Source: Pseudoalteromonas piscicida
GTDB lineage: Bacteria; Pseudomonadota; Gammaproteobacteria; Enterobacterales; Alteromonadaceae
Reading direction: 5' to 3'
NCBI RefSeq assembly: GCF_002208135.1
Contig: NZ_CP021647.1
Span: 251,501-315,500 of the forward strand
Length of the DNA stretch: 64,000 nt
Shown: positions 18,460 through 28,197 of the stretch, piece by piece
Layout: each line of letters begins with the position of its first letter
Position numbering within the stretch: position 1 is the first letter of the stretch
The notes under the pieces: model-generated
Database searches by the model: none
Told to the model about the DNA's origin: nothing
What the model saw: the letters and a program-made list of their open reading frames with translations, nothing else
Position numbers and translations under genes: made by a program

Positions 18460-21092
18460 ATGACAGAGCAATACGCAAGCCTACGTAGTAATGTGAGCCT
18501 TTTGGGGCAGATGTTAGGGCAAATTATTCAACAAGCGCAGGGTCAAGAGACGCTAGATAAAGTTGAAGAAATTAGGCACCTAGCAAAATCCTCGAGGAGT
18601 GGTAATGATTCAGATAGGCAAGCGCTCATAGACACCTTACGTAGCCTAAGCGATGAAGCGTTACTTCCCGTTGCTCGTTCATTTAATCACTTCTTAAACC
18701 TTGCCAATGTCGCAGAACAGTTCCACACCATTTCAAAATCTGGCTCCCCTGACGGTGTTATGATTGAGGTCGATAGGGCGCTTGATGAATTGCAAAGTAA
18801 AGTTGACGCTGGCGCACTTACACTAAACGAAGTTGCTGATGTGATAAGCAAACTGAAAATAGATTTGGTGCTAACCGCTCACCCGACGGAAGTAACACGA
18901 AGAACCATCATCAATAAACACGTTGAGCTTAGTGAATGTCTAAAAGTGCTTGAGGTGACTTCAGGTGAGGATCCTGTCTATGATGAGGTCATTGACCGTA
19001 TTGAGCAGTTGATCTCGCAAGCGTGGCACACGAGCGACATTAGAGAAAAGAGACCTACACCACTGGATGAAGCAAAGTGGGGGTTCGCGGTTATTGAGAA
19101 TAGCCTATGGGAAGCCGTGCCTAAGTTTGTTCGGTATTTTAATGCTCAAGTTAAAACGCGATTAAACTTACAGCTACCGGCTAATTTTAGTCCCATCCAG
19201 CTTACTTCTTGGATGGGGGCGATAGAGATGGAAACCCGTTTGTTACTTCTCATGTTACGCAATCAGTTCTTGAACATGGCCGCTGGATGGCGCTTGATTT
19301 ATATCGTCGCGACCTAGAGATCTTGGGTGCAGAGCTTTCTATGAGTAATGCATCTCCAAGCTTTATAGCGCGAGCGGATGGCAGCAATGAACCCTACCGC
19401 CATGTGTTAAAGCAAATACGAGCAGAGGTAGAAGAAACCATTGCAGCATTGGAATATAAAATCAAAGGCACGCCTTCTCATTATCAGGACAAGATTAAAC
19501 AGGTTTCACAGATAAGAGAGCCGCTTGAGGCATGTTATCGCTCACTGGTTGATTGTCGCATGGCTAATATTGCCAATGGTTTGCTATTGGATGTCTTAAG
19601 ACGAATCGACTGCTTTGGTGTGTCTTTATGTAAGTTAGATATTCGTCAAGACTCCGCCAGACATACCGAAGTGTTTTCCGAATTAACGCGTTATTTGGGC
19701 CTTGGCGATTATGCCCAGTGGCAAGAAGCAGACAAACAGGCCTTCTTATTAACAGAGCTAAGCTCGAGACGGCCTTTATTGCCGCGTCACTGGCAACCTT
19801 CATCTAATGTTCAAGAGGTGCTAGAGACATTTGCAACGATTGCTGAGCAAGACCAAAATGCGCTTGGCATTTATATCATCTCGATGGCGCAAAGTGCCTC
19901 AGATATTCTCGCTGTACATTTATTACTGCAAGAAAGTGGATGTAAATTCAGCTTACCGGTAGCCCCGCTATTTGAAACGCTGGATGATTTAAATAATGCA
20001 CAATCAGTGATCAGCGGATTATTTGATAACACTTGGTATAAGGGCACGATTGGCGCCAAGCAATATGTCATGATCGGCTATTCCGACTCTGCAAAAGACG
20101 CGGGGATGATGGCGGCAGGATGGGCGCAGTATGATGCAATGGAAAAACTAGTTAACCTTGCTGATGCTAAGGGCATTGAGCTGGTGCTTTTCCATGGCCG
20201 TGGAGGCACGATCGGTCGCGGAGGTGCGCCTGCAGCACAAGCCCTAAGATCTCAGCCCCCCGGTTCACTAAAAAGTGGCTTGCGAGTAACCGAACAAGGC
20301 GAAATGATCCGTTTTAAATTTGGTTTACCTAAAGTCGCCATGCAAAGTCTATCTATTTACACCGGTGCGATTTTACAAAGTAATTTGTTACCACCTCCTC
20401 GTCCTGAACCTAAATGGGTTGAGGTAATGGAGACGATTAGTGAGGCTTCATGTAAAAAGTATCGCAGTATCGTTCGAGAAAACCCTGAATTTGTTCCTTA
20501 TTTTAGAATGGCGACGCCAGAGCAAGAACTGTCTAAATTACCGCTAGGCTCGCGGCCTTCTAAACGTAATCCAAACGGTGGTGTGGAGAGTTTGAGGGCC
20601 ATTCCGTGGATTTTTGCATGGAGCCAAAACCGCTTGATGTTACCCGCTTGGCTGGGAGCGAAAGAAGGCCTAGAAGCCGCTGTGGAAACGTTTGGTAAAG
20701 ACATGCTTCAAGAAATGAGCGCAAAATGGCCATTTTTTAGAACCCGTTTAGAAATGCTCGAAATGGTATTTTGCAAAGCCGATCTTTGGCTCAGCGAAAT
20801 GTATGACGCAAGTTTAGTCAGTGATGAGTATAAAGGTCTAGGGGATGAATTAAGAGACAATCTACAGCAAGCTATCGAGCTTATTCGCGGCCTTGCGCCA
20901 GAGTCATCGTTGTTGTCGCAGCAACCTTGGATCAAAGAGTCAATCGGGCTGAGAAACCCATATACTGATCCACTCAATCTGTTACAAATTGAGTTGTTAA
21001 AGCGGGTTCGTGAAGAAACCAGTCACGATTTGGAACTGGCACTTATGATCACGATGACAGGGATAGCGGCGGGGATGCGCAATACTGGTTAG
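18460..21092 (+). pseudogene. ppc: Phosphoenolpyruvate carboxylase, frameshifted by one missing G
   Basis: Encodes PEP carboxylase (PEP + bicarbonate to oxaloacetate), the anaplerotic cytoplasmic enzyme. The first frame runs 18460-19317 and includes '[12 protein letters not shown]', the bicarbonate/PEP site. The second frame continues with '[11 protein letters not shown]', '[14 protein letters not shown]' and the C-terminal 'MRNTG'. The break is at the G-run 19215-19219: five Gs are present, and six restore '[11 protein letters not shown]' and an 877-residue protein, close to the 883 of E. coli. As written, the product stops at 19317. Good Shine-Dalgarno (AAGGAG) before ATG 18460. Sequencing error is the likeliest cause, because five other genes here show the same defect. 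Confidence 0.93.
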
Positions 21093-21151
21093 TGCAACAA
21101 TTGGAATAATCATTCTTTGTAAAATTTTACATTTATAAGCATTATAGCTAC

Positions 21152-21180
21152 AAAACCAATCCCAATGGATTGGTTTTTTT
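21152..21180 (+). terminator. Rho-independent terminator after ppc
   Basis: AAAACCAATCC (21152-21162), loop CAAT, GGATTGGTTTT (21167-21177), then a T-run. It lies 60 bases after the ppc stop and marks the end of that transcript. Confidence 0.85.
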
Positions 21181-21307
21181 ATTTTGATTGGTTTTTTATT
21201 AGTATATTTGTTGACAGTAATTCTCATTGATTTAAAATGCGCGGCTGGTTTTACCAGTCGTTTTATTTGTTTTATTCAAGAATTGTCGGTTGATAGGTCT
21301 ACGATAC

Positions 21308-21676
21308 ATGCACAAAATTTCTACTAGCGTCACATTTGATGAGTGTAATGATCTGATTATGATGAAGATCAGAGGCATTGCGAATGCAAACGATGTGGTC
21401 TCGGCATACGAGAAAGCCAATCTATATGCTAAAAAACATAATAGTAGCAAAGTGTTAGTAGATGTGAGTGAACTCGAGCACCGCTTCGCAGCGATTGATA
21501 TTGTGAACATAATGCCGAAAGTTGCGCACAATATTGGCAATCTGCATATCGCGCGCGTCGTTGGTTTTGAAGGTTATATGCATGACCTTTTTCTACAAAA
21601 AATTAAGCGTTTTAATATCAGCGCTGAAAACTTTGAGTGTTTTAAATCTGCAAGAGAATGGTTGAGTCGGCTGTAA
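21308..21676 (+). CDS. STAS/SpoIIAA-like small protein
   Basis: A 122-residue protein with alternating strands and helices: 'DLIMMKIRGIANANDVVSAYE', 'KVLVDVSELEHRF', 'VARVVGFEGYMHDLF' type segments (quoted approximately). The pattern and length suggest the SpoIIAA-like/STAS fold, which binds nucleotides or lipids in regulation. I do not recognise a specific ortholog. ATG 21308 is the first ATG in frame; a TTG at 21290 would add six residues. It stands alone between ppc and the cytidine deaminase gene. Confidence 0.6.
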   Translation: MHKISTSVTFDECNDLIMMKIRGIANANDVVSAYEKANLYAKKHNSSKVLVDVSELEHRFAAIDIVNIMPKVAHNIGNLHIARVVGFEGYMHDLFLQKIKRFNISAENFECFKSAREWLSRL

Positions 21677-21719
21677 CTCTTGCGTAAACTATCCTGCCAT
21701 AGATAAACATGACAACAAT

Positions 21720-22585
21720 ATGGCAAAGATAGAACCATCAATAAAAAGTGCGTTAACGCAGTACGCTATCGCCCATCGTGGTATATTGAGTTATTCCCAG
21801 CTTGCACAATATCAAAACCGCTTTCAACTATCTCGATCAGAGCTTGAAGCTGCTTTACTTGAAGTCGCGGCTGAGTTTGCAACGCCCCTATTTCACAATT
21901 TTATGTTGGTGCCATTGCTTGGGATGATAAATCTCAACAAGCGTTTTTAGGCGCGAATTTAGAGTTCTCACATCAGGCGCTTTCTTTAGTTGTTCATGCC
22001 GAGCAAGCGGCAATTAACAATGCGTGGTTAAATGGTGCAACTGAAATCACTAAAATGACGATTAATGCTGCGCCTTGCGGATTTTGTCGCCAATTTATGA
22101 ATGAGCTAAGCACTGCAAGGGAACTTGAAATTTTATTGCCAACAGGAAAAACTTCGTTGTGTGATTTGCTGCCGACTTCGTTTGGTCCGGATGATCTGGG
22201 CAATAGTGAAAAGCTCTTTTCTCAAGTGCATCATTTAGCCGAGAATGAAATATTGCCTGAATCAATCAGTGCTACGCTTTATCAGCATTATCTGCGTGCT
22301 TATTGTCCCTACACACATAACCAAAGTGCGGTGGAAATTAAATTAGACACTGGCGAGTGCTTTTATGGGCGTTATGCTGAAAATGCGGCTTATAATCCAA
22401 GCTTATCGCCGCTACAAAGTGCATTAAGTCAACTAGCGATGTCGGGTAAAGTATTATCAGAGGTAAATGTAGTAGGGATCACTTTGCTAGAAAAGCAGGG
22501 CTGTGCTAACCAGTTGCAAGTAAGCTTAGCAGTTTTAAAGGCATACAATGCCGAGCATTTGCTTACACATGTAGAGATTGAGTAA
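21720..22585 (+). pseudogene. cdd: Cytidine deaminase, frameshifted by one missing T
   Basis: Encodes the long, E. coli-type cytidine deaminase, which converts cytidine and deoxycytidine to uridine and deoxyuridine. The first frame (21720-21950) covers the helical N-terminus. The second carries the zinc site: 'VVHAEQAAINNA' with the catalytic HAE, and 'PCGFCRQFM' with both cysteines. The frames join at the T-run 21899-21902: four Ts are present, and five give 'HNFYVGAIAWDD' and a 288-residue protein, against 294 in E. coli. Beside it is uridine phosphorylase, the next enzyme of pyrimidine salvage. As written, the gene is broken before the active site. Confidence 0.9.
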
Positions 22586-22600
22586 TCACTCAATCTCTAC
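22571..22600. terminator. Hairpin between convergent cdd and udp
   Basis: GTAGAGATTGAGT (22571-22583), loop AATC, ACTCAATCTCTAC (22588-22600) is a perfect 13-base-pair inverted repeat. The left arm includes the end of cdd and the right arm lies just after it. It can serve transcripts from both directions, though no long T-run follows. Confidence 0.65.
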
Positions 22601-22611
22601 ATCTACTGCTT

Positions 22612-23370
22612 TTATTTCGAAAGTAAGAGTTCAGCCGCTTTTAATACTGCAGTGACTGCTTTCTTTTCAACCGCTTGATGGTCGACATTAGGGATCTCTT
22701 GGCGTGTTCTGTTTACCAAAACGCCTGCAAGACAAGCTGCCTTCAACCCAAGTGCTGCACACATGGTAAATAACGTAGCAGACTCCATCTCATAGTTCAT
22801 CACGTTAAGCTTTTGCCATTCTGCACACGAACCTTGGTACGCTTTTCTGACGTAGCCTGAGTATGTGTCGTAGCGTTCTTGTCCTGGGTAGAAAGTATCG
22901 CTAGACGCGGTGATACCTACATGATGAGTAATGCCCAATGATTCACATGCCTGTACCATTGCCGAAGTAGTATAAAAATCAGAAACAGCAGGAAACTCGA
23001 TAGGTGCAAAATGTTGGCTAGCGCCATCTAAACGCACTGATGCAGTGCTCACCAAAATATCACCTTCATTGATATGTGGTTGAATAGCACCAGTTGTACC
23101 TATGCGTAAAAAGGTGGTGATACCAAGTTGTGCTAATTCTTCGACTGCGATTGACGTAGACGGACCGCCTATACCTGTTGAACAAATGACCACAGGACTT
23201 TCATTTAAAAAGCCAAGGTAAACATGAAATTCACGAGTTTGTGCTAAGCAGACGGGAGAGTCTAGATATTCAGAGATGCGTTTTGAGCGCTCGGGATCAC
23301 CCGGAACAATTGCCAGTGAAGCGCCTTGTAGGTCGGCTTTTGTAAGACCTAAGTGAAATACCTTTTCCAT
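22612..23370 (-). CDS. udp: Uridine phosphorylase
   Basis: A 252-residue enzyme that cleaves uridine with phosphate to uracil and ribose-1-phosphate in the cytoplasm; the length equals that of the E. coli hexameric enzyme (253). Motifs are clear: 'VPGDPERS' (phosphate binding), '[17 protein letters not shown]', 'RIGTTGAIQ', and '[12 protein letters not shown]', the ribose/uracil site typical of Udp. It is convergent with the cytidine deaminase gene, and the two form consecutive salvage steps (cytidine to uridine to uracil). The upstream region to 23537 is shared with a divergent DUF2189 gene. Confidence 0.95.
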   Translation of the reverse strand: MEKVFHLGLTKADLQGASLAIVPGDPERSKRISEYLDSPVCLAQTREFHVYLGFLNESPVVICSTGIGGPSTSIAVEELAQLGITTFLRIGTTGAIQPHINEGDILVSTASVRLDGASQHFAPIEFPAVSDFYTTSAMVQACESLGITHHVGITASSDTFYPGQERYDTYSGYVRKAYQGSCAEWQKLNVMNYEMESATLFTMCAALGLKAACLAGVLVNRTRQEIPNVDHQAVEKKAVTAVLKAAELLLSK

Positions 23371-23537
23371 AGTAAACCTTAGTAATAATTAAAGCGTAAT
23401 GTTTATCGTTAATGCCTATCAAGTACAGGACAGATGTCCTATTTTAGTATAGGCGTTTAAATTATAGCTCGGGATAGCTTGCGGGATTGTCGATGTTCCA
23501 CTAAACCTTAACATGAGAGCAACAATGAGGAATGGTT

Positions 23538-24316
23538 ATGCCTGCTACACATTCTATAAATAAAGAAAATGAATTTGCGCGTTGCTTTGAGTGCAACAAA
23601 GTCCCGGCCATGGCACCGTTTCACTGGCTTGCATTAGCCTTTAAAGATATTGCCAATGCGCCCTACTTAGCCTAGTGTATGGACTTATTTTTACTCTTAT
23701 ACCTGCCTTTATCATGTGGTTAGTATACCAATCGGGTACTCACTTGGTAATTCTACCAGCAGCCGTCGCTTTTGCGCTGATCGGGCCCGCTTTCGCAGCT
23801 GGTTTGTATGATGTTGCGTGGGAGTTGGAAAAGGGCCACAAACCAACGCTAACGCACAGTCTTAAATCAATGTTTCGTAATCCTGCTGGTGAATGGGGGT
23901 TCGCGGTGCTATTGATGGTGATTATGATTGTTTGGATGCGCTTGGCAGCACTTATCCACGCGCTATACCCAAATGTTCCAAACCCAACGTTTGAACAGCT
24001 TTCGGCGTTTTTAGCACTCGGCTCGATAGTGGGAGGCATTTTATTGGTGTGTGTATTCGCAATCTCAGCGTTTACGCCACAAATAATGATGGAGCGCCGA
24101 GTGGATATCATGACTGCGGTAATAAGCTCAATGCATGCAGTGAAAGAAAATATCGGCGCCATGGTGGTATGGTGTGGGATCTTAGTGTTCTTGGTGATGC
24201 TTGGGTTTGCAACTGGAACGGCTGGCTTTATCGTTATTATGCCGCTGCTAGCGTACGCAAGTTGGCATGGCTATATCGCTGTAATTAAAACAAAAGTGCC
24301 ACGCCACTACGAATAA
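23538..24316 (+). pseudogene. DUF2189-like membrane protein, frameshifted by one missing C
   Basis: A multi-pass inner-membrane protein of unknown function with about six hydrophobic segments. The frame from ATG 23538 (GAGG 7 bases upstream) encodes 'FHWLALAFKDIANAPYLA', the conserved DUF2189 opening, then meets TAG at 23673. The frame from 23675 continues 'VYGLIFTLIPAFIMWLVYQ' to 24316. Adding one C to the CC at 23671-23672 gives 'APYLALVYGLIF' and an intact 259-residue protein. Family members often neighbour cytochrome or energy genes, but here it stands alone between udp and an arginase-family gene. Confidence 0.78.
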
Positions 24317-24621
24317 CTAAACACCCTCTATGAATAAACAACCGCAGCATCAACGAGCATTAACGAGCATTGTTGGTACTGCGGTTGACTTCCTATTTGA
24401 ACCTGTTATATGTGCTGCAACAACGACCTAATGAACAGTCAATGTCTTCCGAAAACGAAGTTAGAGATCAAGAAATCTTTTTGATTTATAAGGTTTTTAT
24501 TTTTAATTTGTCGTTTTTACTCATTTTAAGCCAATCGTATTTTGAGTGTTTCGCAATATATAAAGCGCAATAGGGAAGATTTTTCTGGGTCGCATGATTA
24601 TGCATATAAGAGGGGATAGCG
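24317..24621. other. 305-base gap with a bulged stem-loop
   Basis: No gene is supported here; short open frames lack family features. AACCGCAG (24340-24347) pairs with CTGCGGTT (24379-24386), with an inner CAAC/GTTG stem. The loop holds a direct repeat (ACGAGCATTAACGAGCATT). The rest is AT-rich leader to the arginase-family gene, whose ATG 24622 follows GAGGGGATAG. Confidence 0.45.
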
Positions 24622-25734
24622 ATGTCTGAGAGCAAAAAACAATTCCATAAAAAACTTGAGCACTGTTTATGCCCACCGGGAGATGGTGTGTTTACAGTAA
24701 ACACAGCGAAAGAAAGAAAAGACGCGCTAAGACAAAAGCTATACGGACAAACAGAAGGTGTCGATACTTTATGGAAAGCGTCACTGGAAAAATTGGGCGA
24801 AAGTGAACATAAAGCGGTAATTCTTGGGATCAGTTCAGATTGTGGCGGTGGTATTTTACGCGGAGCGAACTGGGGTCCGTTATTTTTGCGTTCGACATTA
24901 ATTGAGCAACAGCCACAAACGAGCGCGTTTGACCTTGGCGATGTGCGTGTTATTCCACATTTACTACATGACAAATATTTAAACGAGAGCACGATCAGTA
25001 ACTGTCAAAAGGCACTTTATGCTGACCCTGAGAGTGAGTATTACGTGTCACCATTATCTATTACAGAAGATGTGTGTGATGGCTTTTACGAAAACTATCC
25101 AGATAAAGGCGTATTTGGGATTGGTGGCGACCACTCAATCAGCTATCCACTAACAAAAGCGTATCTTAAAGCAAAGCGTGCTCGCGGTGTAAAAACAGCA
25201 ATTATTCACTTTGATGCCCATACAGATTTACTCGTTGAGCGCTTAGGTATCGATTTATGTTTTGGCTCTTGGTGTACGCATATCCTTGAGTTTTTACCTG
25301 CACCACATCATTTAGTACAATTTGGGATCCGCTCTAGCGGTAAACCTAAATCTCATTGGGAGTCTACATTCGGCATTAAGCAGCATTGGGCTCATGAGAT
25401 CAGAGAGCGTGGTGCACAAGCGATTGTAGATGAAGTTATTGCGCAGCTAAAGGCTGACGGTGTTGAAGAACTTTATGTTAGCTTTGACATTGACGCACTT
25501 GATGAAGAGTTTGCTTCTGCAACAGGTACCCCTGAAGCGGGCGGCATGACTCCGGACGAAGCGATGTTAATTCTACAAGCACTGCGCGGTGAATTTAAAA
25601 TTACAGGCGCAGACATGATGGAAATTGCACCATTTACCGACAGCTCTCTTGTTGGACAAACTAGCTCAGAAACGACGCTTAAAGAAGGTGCTAAGCTGAG
25701 TGCGTTTTTAATTGATGCTATCAACAATAGCTAA
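24622..25734 (+). CDS. Arginase/agmatinase/formimidoylglutamase family hydrolase
   Basis: A 370-residue ureohydrolase-fold protein. The dinuclear manganese site is complete: His171 in 'GGDHS', Asp198, His200 and Asp202 in 'HFDAHTD', and Asp289 and Asp291 in 'SFDIDALD'. It would hydrolyse a guanidino or formimino group, releasing urea or formamide, but I cannot tell which substrate. An N-terminal extension of about 60 residues makes it longer than typical arginases (about 300). It appears monocistronic. Neighbouring genes give no pathway clue. Confidence 0.88.
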   Translation: MSESKKQFHKKLEHCLCPPGDGVFTVNTAKERKDALRQKLYGQTEGVDTLWKASLEKLGESEHKAVILGISSDCGGGILRGANWGPLFLRSTLIEQQPQTSAFDLGDVRVIPHLLHDKYLNESTISNCQKALYADPESEYYVSPLSITEDVCDGFYENYPDKGVFGIGGDHSISYPLTKAYLKAKRARGVKTAIIHFDAHTDLLVERLGIDLCFGSWCTHILEFLPAPHHLVQFGIRSSGKPKSHWESTFGIKQHWAHEIRERGAQAIVDEVIAQLKADGVEELYVSFDIDALDEEFASATGTPEAGGMTPDEAMLILQALRGEFKITGADMMEIAPFTDSSLVGQTSSETTLKEGAKLSAFLIDAINNS

Positions 25735-25860
25735 AGTAGCTAAATAACCCCTGAAATCAGCACTAAGTGATAGGCGAGGCCATTCTCGTCTATTACTAAC
25801 GCACTTTAGTAAGTTACCCATAACTCGCTTTAACAAAAATCTATTCTTTCTCTTTAAAAA

Positions 25861-25889
25861 TTGCTCAACCCTTAAGTTAAGACTATATT
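25861..25889 (+). promoter_or_regulatory. Possible sigma-70 promoter of the binding-protein gene
   Basis: TTGCTC (25861-25866), 17 bases, TATATT (25884-25889), about 27 bases before the ATG at 25916. The -10 matches five of six bases; the -35 only three. Confidence 0.4.
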
Positions 25890-25915
25890 ATTCAAGTAGC
25901 TATGGGGAGAGTTTT

Positions 25916-26626
25916 ATGAAGGGTGCTTACTCAGTTGGCCTTTGTCTTTTACTGATGAGTTTCAGTGCGCTTGCCTATACGCTAAATATTGTCACTGAGA
26001 ATTTTCCTGACTTCCAATATCTTGATGACAAAGGAGAGTTAATTGGACGCGCTGCGGATAAAGTCAGGACAGTGCTTGATGACTCCGGCCTTGATTACAC
26101 CATCAGCGTACTTTCATGGCCAGCAGCCTACAATGCCGCATTAAGAAAAGGCGATACCTGTGTCTTTTCAACAGCGAGAAATACTATTCGCGAAAATGAG
26201 TTTAATTGGGTATTTCCCATTGATACCTTTACCACCTCTTTCTACGCGCTACGTGAGAGCAAAATCAAGTTGAACAAATTAGAAGATGCGCAAGCTTATC
26301 GAACTGCGGTGATCCGAGACAATTTTAGCCACCAGTTTTTAATGGAACATGGTTTTCAAGAGGGGAAACAGATGGTTCTTATTAATTCTTTTGATAAGGT
26401 TTTTGAACTACTCAAAACGCGAAAAGACTTTGTTGAATTGGTGATACTCAGCGATGCTCAGTTTAGGTTTCGAAGTGCAAAAGAGCAAACGGCTCAGTTA
26501 CTTGAGCCGGTATATACATTAGATCAGTTTAATACGTCACTTTATCTAGCCTGTAATAAAAATGTTCCCAAGCATATTCTTGAAAAGCTTAAGGACACTT
26601 ACAACGCGCTTTATGCAGTTAAATAA
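25916..26626 (+). CDS. Periplasmic solute-binding protein (SBP_bac_3-like)
   Basis: A 236-residue protein with a signal peptide ending near 'SALA-YTLNIVTENFPDFQYLD'. The body follows the type-2 periplasmic-binding-protein pattern of amino-acid receptors: 'GELIGRAADKVRTVLDDSG', 'YNAALRKGDTCVFSTARN', and 'FEWVFPI'-like segments (the actual text is 'FNWVFPI'). No permease or ATPase is next to it, so it is an orphan. In Alteromonadales such orphans are common; some may feed chemoreceptors or act outside transport. Shine-Dalgarno GGGGAGAG precedes ATG 25916. Confidence 0.8.
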   Translation: MKGAYSVGLCLLLMSFSALAYTLNIVTENFPDFQYLDDKGELIGRAADKVRTVLDDSGLDYTISVLSWPAAYNAALRKGDTCVFSTARNTIRENEFNWVFPIDTFTTSFYALRESKIKLNKLEDAQAYRTAVIRDNFSHQFLMEHGFQEGKQMVLINSFDKVFELLKTRKDFVELVILSDAQFRFRSAKEQTAQLLEPVYTLDQFNTSLYLACNKNVPKHILEKLKDTYNALYAVK

Positions 26627-26642
26627 CCTTGGAGAAAACGGG

Positions 26643-26884
26643 TTACTTTTTTATGTCTGGCCACTGAAAGCCGTGGAAGGTATCTAGATACAGTTGCTCC
26701 ACTTTGGTTCTTGCCCAAGGTGTACGGCGCAAGAATTTGAGACTAGATTTAACGCTTGGATTATCTTTGAAGCAGTTAATATCTACGGCGGCTGCCATTT
26801 CTTTCCAGCCTAGTTGCTGCTCAAGTTTTACAATAATCTCTTCTAACTTGATACCGTGAAGGGGTTATTCGCTTGGGTTGTCAT
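26643..26884 (-). pseudogene. VF530-like (DUF2132) small DNA-binding protein, frameshifted by one missing C
   Basis: On the minus strand, ATG 26884 opens 'MTTQANNP'; the frame then breaks, and the next frame carries 'LHGIKLEEIIVKLEQQLGW', 'NCFKDNPSVKSSLKFLRRTP' and 'WARTKVEQLYL'. These are the conserved blocks of the VF530/DUF2132 family, small helical proteins with a proposed DNA-binding fold. The run of four Gs on the plus strand (26861-26864) needs a fifth; that gives an 80-residue protein of normal size. It follows a DUF1496-like gene by 32 bases on the same strand. Confidence 0.85.
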
Positions 26885-26916
26885 CTTTTACTTCTATATA
26901 ACTTTAGATATTACGC

Positions 26917-27201
26917 CTAGTTTACCCTAATTTTATCCGAAATTTCAGGTCTAATTGGCGCACCAGACGCATCTGCCTTGACCCACACCAGTTTACTATT
27001 GTCTTCGTTGTACTTTTTTGTTGCGCAGACAAACAGCATGTCAAACTGTTGCAATAGCGAGCCTTCGCTATATGACTTTCCTTCATACCAACAAACTTGC
27101 TTTGGTATTTCTCCATATAACCTTAAATTAGCGGGCGTTGCAGCCAAAACAGGCAGTGAGATCAAATTAACAGTGATTAAACAAATTAAAAACTTCATCA
27201 A
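26917..27201 (-). CDS. Small secreted DUF1496-like protein
   Basis: A 94-residue protein with a signal peptide (about 1-20, ending near 'VLAA'). The mature part has two cysteines in 'PKQVCWYEGKSYSEGSLL' and 'LFVCATKK', a pattern like DUF1496 periplasmic proteins where the pair probably forms a disulfide. Function is unknown. The second of two adjacent ATGs (27198) is equally possible as a start. It heads a probable two-gene unit with the VF530-like gene. Confidence 0.65.
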   Translation of the reverse strand: MMKFLICLITVNLISLPVLAATPANLRLYGEIPKQVCWYEGKSYSEGSLLQQFDMLFVCATKKYNEDNSKLVWVKADASGAPIRPEISDKIRVN

Positions 27202-27252
27202 ATTTAGTTTTTTGAACTAGAGTGTTAGATGACTATAGAAGAATAAGGAAAA

Positions 27253-27489
27253 ATGACAATGGCATTAGACCAAAAATTGTTGGATGAGTTGACCTTACTA
27301 GCTAGATTTCCAAGACATAGTTTGCATCAGGGGATAAAAATTCATAGGAGTGCGCCAGAAGGTATACAAGGTGCAGCGATGCGGCTATTTGAAAAAGGGG
27401 TCATTGACAGCCCCGATGGGGGTTATTTGACTGATCTTGGTCACGACCTTATTGGCCATTTTGATCATGTCTATAGCGCGTTGAAATAA
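27253..27489 (+). CDS. TIGR02647-like small protein
   Basis: A 78-residue protein ending in 'AAMRLFEKGVIDSPDGGYLTDLGHDLIGH', which matches my recollection of the TIGR02647 family, in which a short helical domain closes with a winged 'PDGGYLTDLG' turn. DNA binding has been proposed for the family by annotation, not by experiment known to me. The ATG is preceded by AAGGA. It is divergent from the DUF1496-like gene and convergent with maiA. Confidence 0.75.
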   Translation: MTMALDQKLLDELTLLARFPRHSLHQGIKIHRSAPEGIQGAAMRLFEKGVIDSPDGGYLTDLGHDLIGHFDHVYSALK

Positions 27490-27507
27490 CAAACGTTCGT
27501 TTGATTG

Positions 27508-27540
27508 AAAGGGTGGTACGCTTAGCATACCACTCTTTTA
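27508..27540. terminator. Bidirectional terminator between the TIGR02647-like gene and maiA
   Basis: AAAGGGTGGTA ... TACCACTCTTTTA, with GTGGTA (27513-27518) pairing TACCAC (27528-27533) and an inner GC/GC pair around loop TTA. A-rich left and T-rich right flanks suit termination in both directions between convergent genes. Confidence 0.7.
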
Positions 27541-27562
27541 ATTGGCTTATCGTTTACTAGCC

Positions 27563-28192
27563 CTATTGTGCGTCTAATTGATTTTCAGGCGCCGCATCAG
27601 AAAACGCATTAAGCGTATTACAATATTCGTACACTCGACTGATCTTAGGAAATGCAGTCATATCTACTTTAAAACGCAGTGCATTAAACACTTGTGGTAC
27701 TAAACAAACATCCGCGAGCGTGGGCTCCGTGCCAAAGCAAAATTGACCGTCGCCAATCATAGGCTCTAGCTTTTTAAAGCCTTCGATAACCCAGTGGCGA
27801 TACCACTCATTTTTTTGCTCGTCAGATGCACCTAGTTCATTTGAGAGATATTTAAGTACCCGCAAGTTATCGATAGGGTGGATATCACAGGCGATGGCGT
27901 AGCAAAAGTTTCTTACCTGCGCTTTTTGCCAAGGATTCTGTGGTAGCAATGCTTGGCCTGTTTGGGTTTCTTCCAGCCACTCCAATATCGCTAAAGATTG
28001 TGCAAGAATGCCATGCTCAGTTTCAAGAGCCGGTAGTAACCCTTGACCGTTTTTACTTAAATATGCCTCGCCGCTTTGCTCCGATTTAAGCAAGTTTACA
28101 GGGACTAACTCGTGGTCTAATCCTTTAAGGTTTAAAGCAATACGCACACGATAGGCTGCAGATGAGCGAAAATAAGTATAGAGTTTCAACAT
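27563..28192 (-). CDS. maiA: Maleylacetoacetate isomerase (zeta-class GST)
   Basis: A 209-residue glutathione-dependent isomerase that converts maleylacetoacetate to fumarylacetoacetate in tyrosine/homogentisate breakdown. The N-terminus 'LYTYFRSSAAYRVRIALNLK' contains the SSAAYRVRIAL signature of zeta-class glutathione transferases. 'PALETEHGILAQSLAILEWLEE' holds the glutathione-contacting QS pair. It starts 5 bases after hmgA ends, so the genes are co-transcribed. The expected third enzyme, fumarylacetoacetase, is not next to them. Confidence 0.95.
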   Translation of the reverse strand: MLKLYTYFRSSAAYRVRIALNLKGLDHELVPVNLLKSEQSGEAYLSKNGQGLLPALETEHGILAQSLAILEWLEETQTGQALLPQNPWQKAQVRNFCYAIACDIHPIDNLRVLKYLSNELGASDEQKNEWYRHWVIEGFKKLEPMIGDGQFCFGTEPTLADVCLVPQVFNALRFKVDMTAFPKISRVYEYCNTLNAFSDAAPENQLDAQ

Positions 28193-28197
28193 AATCT

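Noticed and set aside
19215..19219. Programmed ribosomal frameshift in ppc
   Set aside because: No such mechanism is known to me for ppc, and five other genes here show the same one-base homopolymer loss, so sequencing error is simpler.
24370..24573. Small plus-strand open frame between the DUF2189 and arginase-family genes
   Set aside because: It begins inside the stem-loop region, lacks a ribosome site and has no recognisable domain.
24486..24992. Open frame of 168 codons on the minus strand
   Set aside because: It mostly overlaps the clearly coding arginase-family gene, has many Cys/Ser/Pro codons typical of an antisense shadow, and has no recognisable domain.
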